Shown: in pieces, positions 14,951 through 23,724 of the stretch | How positions within the stretch are numbered: the stretch's first letter is position 1 | Layout: the number at the start of each line of letters is the position of its first letter | Assembly (NCBI RefSeq): GCF_900100275.1 | Contig: NZ_FNET01000026.1 | Coordinates: forward strand, 69,602-107,731 | DNA from: Lentzea albidocapillata subsp. violacea | Lineage (GTDB): Bacteria; Actinomycetota; Actinomycetes; Mycobacteriales; Pseudonocardiaceae | DNA length: 38,130 nucleotides | Direction: 5' to 3' | Position numbers and translations under genes: made by a program | The notes under the pieces: model-generated | Database searches by the model: none | Told to the model about the DNA's origin: nothing | The model's input: the letters and a program-made list of their open reading frames with translations, nothing else

Positions 14951-15427
14951 ATGGAACCGCGTTTCAACCTCTTCGGCACCGAGACCGGCAGCAAGATCGC
15001 GAAGCGGTTCGCGGGCCTCGGGCAGGCCGTGCACCAGACGTCGCTGCCCGCGACCACGGCGGAGCTGGTCAGCCTGCGGGCGAGCCAGCTGAACGGCTGC
15101 GGCTTCTGCCTCGACATGCACGTCAAGGAGGCCATCGCGGCCGGCGAGGACCCGCTGCGGCTGCACCTGGTGGCCGGCTGGCGCGAGACCACGGTGTTCA
15201 CCGAGGCCGAGCAGGCCGCGCTGGCGTTCACCGAGGAGGGCACGGTGCTCACGCGGGAGGGCGTGAGTGACGAAACCTGGGACAACGTGCGGAAGCACTT
15301 CGACGACGAGCAGGTCGCGGCGCTGGTCTGCCTGCTCGGGCTGATCAACGCCGCCAACCGGATGGCCGTCATCACGCGGCAGAAGGGCGGCTCGTACCAG
15401 GTCGGTGCACTGGCCGAGCACGCCTAG
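14951..15427 (+). CDS. Carboxymuconolactone decarboxylase-like CxxC protein (AhpD type)
   Basis: 158-residue protein of the carboxymuconolactone decarboxylase/AhpD superfamily. The redox motif is in LNGCGFCLDMHVKEA: a CxxC with the following His, as in AhpD-type peroxidase helpers. LLGLINAANRMAV near the C-terminus is also typical. ATG 14951 is preceded by GAGGGAGGAAAG, a very good ribosome-binding site. Genes of this type are the standard genomic neighbours and targets of ECF41 sigma factors, here transcribed away from sigJ. Its stop codon shares the palindrome CTAG with the stop of the convergent amidohydrolase gene. The substrate is unknown. Confidence 0.9.
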   Translation: MEPRFNLFGTETGSKIAKRFAGLGQAVHQTSLPATTAELVSLRASQLNGCGFCLDMHVKEAIAAGEDPLRLHLVAGWRETTVFTEAEQAALAFTEEGTVLTREGVSDETWDNVRKHFDDEQVAALVCLLGLINAANRMAVITRQKGGSYQVGALAEHA

Positions 15428-16485
15428 TGGATGCGACCCCGGAGCATGACCATGCGCGGTGACCGGAGAATCTCCAGGTTCTCCCGCGGGTCCTCGTCGT
15501 AGACGACGATGTCCGCGGCCGCGCCCTCGGTCAGCGACGGGAAGCCGAGCCACTCGCGGGCACCCCACGACGCGGCGCCGATGGCGTCCACAGCGCTCAT
15601 CCCCACGCCGTGCAGCGCGACGATCTCGTCGACGATGCGGCCGTGCCGGATGCCACCGCCCGCGTCGGTGCCCGCGTAGACGGGGATGCCCGCCTCGATC
15701 GCGGACGCCACCGTGGTGGAGACACGGGCATGCAGGTCACGCATGTGGTTCGCGTACTTCGGGTACTTGGCGGCCTTGTCCGCGATGCCGGGGAACGTCT
15801 CGATGTTGATCAGCGTGGGCACCAGCGCGGTACCGCGCGCGGCCATCAGCGAGATCGTGTCATCGGTCAGGCCGGTGCCGTGCTCGATGCAGTCGATGCC
15901 CGCGTTGATCAGGCCGGGCAGCGCGTCCTCGCCGAAGACGTGGGCCGTGACCTTCGCGCCGGCGTCGTGGGCGACCTTGATGGCCTGCGCCAGTTCGTCG
16001 TCCGTCCACAGTGGAGCCAGGTCGCCCTCGCCGCGGTCGATCCAGTCGCCGACGAGCTTGACCCAGCCGTCGCCGTACGCGGCCTGCTCGGCCACCGCCG
16101 ACACGAGGTCGTTCTCTACCTCCACGCTGATGTACGGGATGTAGCGCTTCGGCCGGGAGATGTGCTTGCCCGCGCGGATGATCCGCGGCAGGTCCAGGCG
16201 CTCCTGCAACGGCGTCGTGTCGATCGGTGAGCCGCAGTCGCGGATCAGCAACGTGCCCGCGTCGCGGTCGGTGATCGCCTGCTCGACGGCCTCGGACAGC
16301 TCGACACCGCCCTGCGGGCCCAGGCCGACGTGACAGTGCGCGTCGACCAGGCCCGGCACGAGGAACCCGCCGTCGACGACGGTCTGCGCGCCCGGCACCG
16401 GCCGGGTGCGGACTCGGCCGTTGACGACCCACAGGTCTCGTGGCTCGCCGTCCGGCAGGACGACGCCGCGCAGGTGCATGGTCAC
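15424..16485 (-). CDS. Amidohydrolase family protein
   Basis: 353-residue metal-dependent hydrolase of the imidazolonepropionase-like amidohydrolase group (COG1228). The two-His motif VPGLVDAHCHVG (about 54) opens the TIM barrel, followed by the later His residues in AHVFGEDALPGL and CIEHGTGL and the Asp in VYAGTDAGGG. The C-terminal strand segment DIVVYDEDP belongs to the small beta domain. The start is GTG 16485, whose GTG overlaps the ffh TGA by four bases; an ATG two codons later is equally possible. Coupling to ffh seems to be chance operon growth rather than shared function. The substrate cannot be told from sequence. Confidence 0.88.
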   Translation of the reverse strand: MTMHLRGVVLPDGEPRDLWVVNGRVRTRPVPGAQTVVDGGFLVPGLVDAHCHVGLGPQGGVELSEAVEQAITDRDAGTLLIRDCGSPIDTTPLQERLDLPRIIRAGKHISRPKRYIPYISVEVENDLVSAVAEQAAYGDGWVKLVGDWIDRGEGDLAPLWTDDELAQAIKVAHDAGAKVTAHVFGEDALPGLINAGIDCIEHGTGLTDDTISLMAARGTALVPTLINIETFPGIADKAAKYPKYANHMRDLHARVSTTVASAIEAGIPVYAGTDAGGGIRHGRIVDEIVALHGVGMSAVDAIGAASWGAREWLGFPSLTEGAAADIVVYDEDPRENLEILRSPRMVMLRGRIH

Positions 16486-18050
16486 TTCTTCTTGTCGTCC
16501 CCGTCGAACTTGAACTTCGTCGGGTCGAAGCCGGGCGGAAGCTCGTTCATGCCGCCGCCGAGGTTCGGCACGCCGCCGGGAGGCATGCCGGGGATCCCAC
16601 CGGGAGGCATGCCGGGCATGCCGCCGGGGAACATCCCTGGCGGGAAGCCTCCCTTGACCTTGGGGGGCGTCGGGCCGCGGCCGCCCTTGCCCTTCTTCCC
16701 CTTCTTGCCCTTGCGGGTCTTGCTGCCGCCGCCACCGCCGCCGAAGCCCATCCGGCCGGCCATCGACGCCATCATCTTGCGGGCCTCGAAGAAGCGGTTG
16801 ACCAGGTCGTTGACGTCGCTGACCTTGACGCCCGAGCCGTTCGCGATGCGCAGCCGGCGGGACCCGTTGATCATCTTGGGGTCGTCGCGCTCGGCCGGGG
16901 TCATGCCGCGGATGATCGCCTGGATGCGGTCGAGGTGCTTCTCGTCCAGCATCCCGAGCTGGTCCTTCATCTGCCCGGCGCCGGGCAGCATGCCGAGCAG
17001 GTTCGCGATCGGGCCCATCTTGCGGATCGCGAGCATCTGCTCCAGGAAGTCCTCGAGCGTCAACTGGCCGGAGTGCAGCTTCGCCGCGGCCTTCTCGGCC
17101 TGGTCCTGGTCGAAGTGCTGCTCGGCCTGCTCGATCAGGGTGAGGACGTCACCCATGCCGAGGATGCGCGACGCCATCCGGTCCGGGTGGAAGACGTCGA
17201 AGTCCTCGAGCTTCTCACCGTTGGACGCGAAGAGGATCGGCTGGCCGGTGACCTCGCGGACCGACAGCGCGGCACCACCGCGGGCGTCGCCGTCGAGCTT
17301 GGTGAGCACGACACCGGTGAAGCCAACGCCGTCGCGGAACGCCGTGGCGGTGTTGATCGCGTCCTGACCGACCATCGCGTCGACCACGAACAGGATCTCG
17401 TCCGGGTTGACCGCGGCCCGGATGTCGATGGCCTGCTGCATCATCTCCTCGTCGACGCCGAGCCGGCCGGCCGTGTCGACGAGGACGATGTCGTGCTGCC
17501 TGGCCTTGGCTTCCTCGATGCCGCGGCGCGAGACCTCGACGGGGTTGCCCACGCCGTTGCCGGGCTCGGGAGCGAAGACGGGCACGCCCGCGCGCTCACC
17601 GACGACCTGGAGCTGCGTGACGGCGTTCGGGCGCTGCAGGTCGGCGGCGACGAGCAGCGGCGTGTGGCCCTGGCCCTTGAGCCACTTGGCCAGCTTGCCC
17701 GCGAGCGTCGTCTTACCGGCACCCTGCAGACCCGCCAGCATGATCACCGAGGGCGGGTTCTTCGCCAGGTTCAGCCGCCGCGTCTCGCCGCCGAGGACGT
17801 TGACGAGCTCCTCGTTGACGATCTTCACGACCTGCTGCGCCGGGTTCAGCGCCTGGTGGACCTCGGCGCCCTTGGCGCGCTCCTTCACCTTCGCGATGAA
17901 GTTGCGCACAACGGGCAGCGCGACGTCGGCCTCGAGCAGGGCGACCCTGATCTCGCGGGCGGTCGCGTCGATGTCGGCGTCGCTGAGCCGGCCCTTGCCG
18001 CGAAGGCCCTGGAGAACCGTGGTCAGCCGGTCGGAAAGCGTGGAGAACAC
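16482..18050 (-). CDS. ffh: Signal recognition particle protein Ffh (SRP54)
   Basis: 522-residue SRP54 GTPase that targets nascent membrane proteins to FtsY and the translocon. N domain: FSTLSDRLTTVLQGLRGKGR. G domain: P-loop LQGAGKTTLAGKLA, DTAGRLGVDEEM, TKLDGDARGGAALSV. M domain: LEDFLEQMLAIRKMGPIANL and SRRLRIANGSGVKVSDVNDL. A Gly/Met/Pro-rich tail of about 60 residues has repeats of PGMPPGG and ends in DDKKK. Homologues start at the GTG 18050 position. A GTG at 18080, overlapping the TGA of the preceding gene, would add ten residues including a rare TTA codon. Neither start has a strong ribosome-binding site. Confidence 0.95.
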   Translation of the reverse strand: MFSTLSDRLTTVLQGLRGKGRLSDADIDATAREIRVALLEADVALPVVRNFIAKVKERAKGAEVHQALNPAQQVVKIVNEELVNVLGGETRRLNLAKNPPSVIMLAGLQGAGKTTLAGKLAKWLKGQGHTPLLVAADLQRPNAVTQLQVVGERAGVPVFAPEPGNGVGNPVEVSRRGIEEAKARQHDIVLVDTAGRLGVDEEMMQQAIDIRAAVNPDEILFVVDAMVGQDAINTATAFRDGVGFTGVVLTKLDGDARGGAALSVREVTGQPILFASNGEKLEDFDVFHPDRMASRILGMGDVLTLIEQAEQHFDQDQAEKAAAKLHSGQLTLEDFLEQMLAIRKMGPIANLLGMLPGAGQMKDQLGMLDEKHLDRIQAIIRGMTPAERDDPKMINGSRRLRIANGSGVKVSDVNDLVNRFFEARKMMASMAGRMGFGGGGGGSKTRKGKKGKKGKGGRGPTPPKVKGGFPPGMFPGGMPGMPPGGIPGMPPGGVPNLGGGMNELPPGFDPTKFKFDGDDKKK

Positions 18051-18076
18051 GTCGTCCAGACTAGCTAACCGAACGT

Positions 18077-18691
18077 TCACCCGATCCCGTGGCTCGCCAG
18101 GGCCCGCAGGAGCACCGGTTCGCGACGTCCGACGGGAGCGGTGGAGATCTGTGCGAACCGCAGTCCCGCCTTCACCGCCGCCCCGTCCGCCACCGGGTCG
18201 TCGCCGACGAACAAACACTCGGACGGGTCGACGTCCAGCCGGACGCAGGCGGCGTCGAAAGCCCGCGCGGAGGGCTTGGAGAACCCGATCTCGTAGGACA
18301 ACGCGAAGGCGTCCACGGACAGCGACTCGCGCGCGAACACCCGGCGGATGTCCCACGAGATGTTGCTCAGCACCCCCACCTTCAGCGGCTTCACCGCCGC
18401 CAAAGCCTCGGCCGTGTCGGCGTAGGGCAGCCAGAACGCCGGGTTGTGCAGGCGCTGGAACAGGTCCTCGGTCATCGTGAGCCCTGCCAGCCGGAACAGG
18501 GTCACGTGGGCCGAGCGGCTCGCCAGCGCGGTCAGGTCGCGGGCGTTCCACACGGCGCGCTCGGCGGCGTTCATCCGCGCCACGAACGGTCCCGGCGCCC
18601 GCAGCACCGAGAGGTGCCGCGGCGGGAGCCATTGGTAGGTCGGGCGCCCGAAGAGGGTGCCCGCGAAGTCGAAGAGAACAGCCTTGATCAC
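18077..18691 (-). CDS. HAD family hydrolase
   Basis: 204-residue haloacid-dehalogenase-fold hydrolase. Motif I is KAVLFDFAGTLFG, with Ala in place of the more usual Asp at the DxDGT position; motif II is VGVLSNISWD; the conserved Lys lies in EIGFSKPSARAFDAA; motif IV is CLFVGDDPVADGAAVKAG. The missing second Asp of motif I (DFAGT) normally serves as general acid in phosphatases, so activity may differ, although related actinobacterial proteins also show DFxGT. The start GTG 18691 overlaps the upstream kinase TGA (GTGA). Its TGA overlaps a possible GTG of ffh. The substrate is unknown. Confidence 0.85.
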   Translation of the reverse strand: MIKAVLFDFAGTLFGRPTYQWLPPRHLSVLRAPGPFVARMNAAERAVWNARDLTALASRSAHVTLFRLAGLTMTEDLFQRLHNPAFWLPYADTAEALAAVKPLKVGVLSNISWDIRRVFARESLSVDAFALSYEIGFSKPSARAFDAACVRLDVDPSECLFVGDDPVADGAAVKAGLRFAQISTAPVGRREPVLLRALASHGIG

Positions 18692-19248
18692 GACACCATG
18701 ATGCGCAGACCACCCGAGGTCTTCGCACGGGTGAGGAGTGTCACGCTGCGGAAACCGAACGGCACCCAGCCCGCCTCGAACTGCGAGCGCATCGACGAGC
18801 CGCGGCGGACGTGGCGTTCGAACGCGTGGGTGCGGACGAGGCGCTTGCGGGCGATCTGGCCGTCGAGGGCCTGGGCGGCTGAGGCGTCCAGCCAGAGGAA
18901 GTGACGGGACCGCCCCGACAGCAGGCCGGCGAGCACCAGCATGAACCGCGTGCCGGGCCTGGTGGACGGCTCGTGCACCACCAGCAGGCCCGCGCAGAAC
19001 AGTGCCGCCCCGAAGACGCGCATCCGGTGTGTGAGGTGCACGAACACGCGCCAGTACTTGTAGGGCAGCGGTACGCGCGGCTCCAGCCACGAGCGCACCT
19101 GGTCGGAGTCGAGCACGGTGACCGGCTCGTCCGCGTCGAGGCGGGTGAGCAGGGTCGTCTTGCCCGCGCCGGGGATTCCGGCGAGGACTACGAGCGAGCG
19201 CGGCTGCACTCGGACGACTGCGGTCTGCGTGTTCAACACGGCGGTCAT
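18688..19248 (-). CDS. P-loop kinase-like ATPase
   Basis: 186-residue small P-loop protein. Walker A is LAGIPGAGKTTLLTRLD (about 22-38). An acidic segment TVLDSDQVRSWLE resembles the substrate site of polynucleotide-kinase-like and zeta-like kinases, and the Arg-rich segment QIARKRLVRTHAFERHVRR may be the lid. A hydrophobic stretch (FGAALFCAGLLVVHEPSTR) corresponds to the Walker-B strand. I place it in the AAA_33/kinase-like group; the substrate is not predictable. It is the first gene of a run with the HAD hydrolase and ffh, each overlapping the next by four bases or nearly so. Confidence 0.75.
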   Translation of the reverse strand: MTAVLNTQTAVVRVQPRSLVVLAGIPGAGKTTLLTRLDADEPVTVLDSDQVRSWLEPRVPLPYKYWRVFVHLTHRMRVFGAALFCAGLLVVHEPSTRPGTRFMLVLAGLLSGRSRHFLWLDASAAQALDGQIARKRLVRTHAFERHVRRGSSMRSQFEAGWVPFGFRSVTLLTRAKTSGGLRIMVS

Positions 19249-19381
19249 GTCCTAGAAGACGTTCCGGCCAACCTTCTCGTTCAGTCTGGTCCGATTTCCG
19301 CCCGAATGCACGGGAATCGGCGGTGGTGCGAGTGCCCGGTACCTCCCCCGGCGCCGTCACCGCGCACCACCGCCTCTGCCT

Positions 19382-19421
19382 GTCCGGGAAGCGGTCCACC
19401 CCTCGAGGATGCTTTCCGGAC
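19382..19421 (-). terminator. Terminator between glnD and the kinase gene
   Basis: GTCCGGGAAGC (19382-19392) pairs with GCTTTCCGGAC (19411-19421): ten Watson-Crick pairs plus one G-T pair, with an 18-nt loop. It is about 80 bp beyond the glnD stop, so it probably ends the amt-glnB-glnD transcript. Confidence 0.55.
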
Positions 19422-19499
19422 ACCGCGAAGACTGCCGTGTTTCGGAACCGCGCAGGAGCGTGAGCACCCGGAGAGGTTGTGCGTAGAGCTACTCAACCG

Positions 19500-21824
19500 C
19501 TACCTGGCCGCGTCGAGCACCGCCCGTTCGATCCGGCGCCGGTCGAGGTCCGCGCCCGCGATGCTGAACGAGTCGACGACCGTCGCTCCCAGCGTGGACA
19601 CGCGTGCCCACTGCACGTCCACGCCGCACTGCTCCAGCGCGCCCGCCACGCGGTGCAGCAATCCGATCCGGTCGGCGGCGCGCAGTTCCAGCACCACCGC
19701 GCCGGTCGCCTCGTCGTCGAACCACAGCACCTTCGCGGGCGGCGGGTCGAGCGGCGGGCCGCCGTAGTCGCGTTCCTTCGCGGTGAGCTTGTCGGCCAGC
19801 GGCAACGAACCCTCGATCGCCCGGGCGAGCTGTTCGCGCAGCAGGGTGGCGTCAGGCAGCGAGCCGAACCGCGGCGACACCGTGAACGCGTCCACCGTCG
19901 CACCGCCGTGCGCGCGCAACGTCGCCGCGTGGACCTCCAGCGAGTTCAACGCGAGCACGCCGGCGGCCTTGGACAGCAGGCCTGGGCGGTCCGGCGCGAT
20001 CACCGTCACGACCGCCGCGTGGTCCTGCTTCTCCAGCAGCACGTCCGGTTTCCCCGACGCCGCAACGCGTTCCGCCATCGCCACGTGCACGGGGTCGAGC
20101 GGTTCCGGCTTGGGCAGCGCCTCCCCGGCCATCGCCTTGCGGCAGCGGGAGACCAGGTCGGCCATCAGCGCGGCCTTCCAGTCCGTCCACACGCCCGGCC
20201 CGGTCGCGATGGAGTCCGACTCCGCCAGCGCGTGCAGCAGTTCCAGCAGGATCGCGTCGCCACCGAGCGTCTCCACCACCCGGTGCACGGTCGCCTCGTC
20301 CTCGACGTCACGCCGGGTCGCGGTGTGCGGCAGCAACAGGTGGTGCCGGACCATCGCGGACAACGTCTCGACGTCCTGCGGCCACAGCCCGATGCGCTCC
20401 CCGATCTGGGTCGCCAGCGCGGCGCCGACCTCGGAGTGGTCCTGCTGCCGGCCCTTGCCGATGTCGTGGATCAACGCGCCGAGCAGCAGCAGGTCGGGCC
20501 GCGCCACCGTGGTCGCCAGCCGGGCCGCGTGCGCGACGGTCTGCACGAGATGCCGGTCGACCGTCCACATGTGCGCGGCGTCGCGCGGCGGCAGGTCCCG
20601 CACCGCACCCCACTCGGGGAACAGCCGGCCCCACAGATCTGTGCGGTCCAACGCTTCCACGACGTCCACGAGTCCGCTTCCGCTGCCCAGCAACGCCAGC
20701 AGCTCCTCGCGGGCCTCGCGTGGCCACGGCTGGCGCAACTCCGGCGCCGAGTCCGCGAGCCGGGACAACGTGCCTGTCGCGATCGGGTGCTTGCTGCGAG
20801 CCGCCGCCGTCGCGACACGCAACAACAACGCCGGATCACGGCTGGGAATGGCATCACGGGCGAGCGAGACCTCAGAACCGTGCAGCACAACGCCTTCGTC
20901 CAACGGCCTGCGCGGCGGTTGCCCGCGGAGGAACGCCCCGAGCCCGCGTTTCGGCGCGGCGGCACGGGCGGCCCGCATGGCCACGTCGAACGCGTAGACG
21001 ACCGTGCGTGCGGCGGAAGAAAGGGAACGGGCCAAAGCGAACCGGTCCGCCAGCCCCAGGGCCGACGCCACCTCGTCGCCGTCCTGCGCCCGCAGCACGT
21101 CACGAGGTTTCCGCGCCACGCGGCGAAGTTCGGTGCGCACGTCCAGCAGCAGCCGGCGTGCCTCGTCGACTTCGGCGGACGGCCGGTCGACCAGCTGCGC
21201 GAGCGACAGCGCGTCCAGGAGCGTGAGGTCCCGCAGTCCCCCGCGGCCGTGCTTCAGGTCGGGTTCGACGCGGTGCGCGATCTCGCCGCCGCGCGCCCAG
21301 CGCTTCTGCGACGACTCGGCCATCTCGTCCAGCCGGTTGCGGACGTTGCCGCGCCACGCCTGCTTCGCGCCTTCGGCGAGCTTCTGGGTGACCTCGGGAT
21401 CACCCGCGATGTGCCGGATGTCCAGCAGCCCCAACGCCGTGCGCAGGTCACCGGCGGCGACCCTCAGTGCTTCCCCCACGGTGCGCACCGAGTGGTCGAG
21501 CCCGATGCCGGAGTTCCACAGTGGATACCAGAGCTTCTCGGCGATCTCGTCGACGTTCTTGACGCCGTTGTGCACCAGGACCAGATCCAGGTCGGAGTAG
21601 GGCACGAGCTCACGCCGCCCCAGCCCGCCGACCGCCACGAGCGCGATACCCGGTCCGGATACCCCCGCTCCCCCCGCATGTTTGGTCAGCCAGAACTCGT
21701 GCAGGTCCACGAGCGCCTCGCGCAGCGGTTCGGCGGCCAAGCGACGACGACCTGGCACGAGCAGCCTTTCGCGTGCTCGCACCAGGTCGTCAGCCGTGAC
21801 GACGGCCGTTTCGTTGTTCTCCAC
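19500..21824 (-). CDS. glnD: Nucleotidyltransferase GlnD acting on PII
   Basis: 774-residue GlnD, which modifies and demodifies the PII protein with nitrogen status. In actinobacteria the modification studied is adenylylation rather than uridylylation. The nucleotidyltransferase site is VGGLGRRELVPYSDLDLVLV (two Asp ligands). The HD hydrolase site is LLGALIHDIGKGRQQDHSEV. Two ACT domains follow: VTVIAPDRPGLLSKAAGV and LRAADRIGLLHRVAGALEQ. I prefer GTG 21824, which has GGGGAGA at a 6-nt distance, over a TTG at 21839. It follows glnB by about 20 bp, the conserved amt-glnB-glnD order. Confidence 0.94.
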   Translation of the reverse strand: MENNETAVVTADDLVRARERLLVPGRRRLAAEPLREALVDLHEFWLTKHAGGAGVSGPGIALVAVGGLGRRELVPYSDLDLVLVHNGVKNVDEIAEKLWYPLWNSGIGLDHSVRTVGEALRVAAGDLRTALGLLDIRHIAGDPEVTQKLAEGAKQAWRGNVRNRLDEMAESSQKRWARGGEIAHRVEPDLKHGRGGLRDLTLLDALSLAQLVDRPSAEVDEARRLLLDVRTELRRVARKPRDVLRAQDGDEVASALGLADRFALARSLSSAARTVVYAFDVAMRAARAAAPKRGLGAFLRGQPPRRPLDEGVVLHGSEVSLARDAIPSRDPALLLRVATAAARSKHPIATGTLSRLADSAPELRQPWPREAREELLALLGSGSGLVDVVEALDRTDLWGRLFPEWGAVRDLPPRDAAHMWTVDRHLVQTVAHAARLATTVARPDLLLLGALIHDIGKGRQQDHSEVGAALATQIGERIGLWPQDVETLSAMVRHHLLLPHTATRRDVEDEATVHRVVETLGGDAILLELLHALAESDSIATGPGVWTDWKAALMADLVSRCRKAMAGEALPKPEPLDPVHVAMAERVAASGKPDVLLEKQDHAAVVTVIAPDRPGLLSKAAGVLALNSLEVHAATLRAHGGATVDAFTVSPRFGSLPDATLLREQLARAIEGSLPLADKLTAKERDYGGPPLDPPPAKVLWFDDEATGAVVLELRAADRIGLLHRVAGALEQCGVDVQWARVSTLGATVVDSFSIAGADLDRRRIERAVLDAAR

Positions 21825-21845
21825 GGGCCGTCTCCCCAAAACTAG

Positions 21846-22180
21846 TTAAAGCGCATCCGATCCACGTTCGCCCGTGCGCACACGAACGACGGTTTCGACC
21901 GGAGTCACCCACACCTTGCCGTCGCCGATCTTGCCGGTGCGGGCGGCCTCGACCACCGCTTCCAGCACCTTCTCGACGGCCGTGTCGTCGATGACGACCT
22001 CAATCTTGATCTTGGGCACGAAGTCCACCGAGTACTCCGCACCGCGGTAAACCTCGGTGTGGCCCTTCTGACGCCCGTAGCCCTGCACTTCACTGACCGT
22101 CATGCCCAGCACCCCGAGCTGTTCCAGGGCGCCCTTCACGTCGTCCAGCGTGAACGGCTTGATGATCGCGGTGACCAGCT

Positions 22181-22184
<4 letters not shown>
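21846..22184 (-). CDS. glnB: PII nitrogen regulatory protein GlnB/GlnK
   Basis: 112-residue PII protein, the trimeric sensor of 2-oxoglutarate and ATP/ADP. It opens MKLVTAIIKPFTLDDVKGAL. The T-loop is GYGRQKGHTEVYRGAEYSVD with the modifiable Tyr51, and the C-terminal B-loop contains TGKIGDGKVWVTPVE. Because it follows amt directly it is of the GlnK kind that docks on the ammonium channel. ATG 22184 overlaps the amt TGA by four bases (ATGA), so the two are translationally coupled. Confidence 0.97.
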
Positions 22185-23524
<1,340 letters not shown>

Positions 23525-23592
23525 TTCGACCTCCACTGCACGTCGGTTGCAGGGAGCATCGAGATGTCCTGTTTCACGCACTTACGTGGAAC

Positions 23593-23640
23593 GTTTCGCG
23601 GAGGTGAACTGTGGGGCGAACCTTGTTACGTCCGCGTTTC
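23593..23640 (-). promoter_or_regulatory. Candidate GlnR binding sites upstream of amt
   Basis: On the minus strand GAAAC-N6-GTAAC (23640-23625) and TTCAC-N6-GAAAC (23608-23593) both keep the AC-N9-AC spacing of actinobacterial GlnR boxes (consensus gTnAC-N6-GaAAC). The two sites start 32 bp apart, near three helical turns, and end about 70 bp before the amt start. GlnR controls this operon in Streptomyces. GlnR itself is not in the window. Confidence 0.45.
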
Positions 23641-23724
23641 ACGCGGTTCACGCGCTCGCGTCGGCGCCCTCACGGCGCCATGCCCCCGGCGGACAACCGA
23701 GGGCATGGTCCGTTACCTGACTGC

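Noticed and set aside
19479..21845. A long plus-strand open frame opposite glnD
   Set aside because: Shadow of glnD with low-complexity Arg/Gln/His-rich translation and no domain; glnD on the minus strand has complete motifs.
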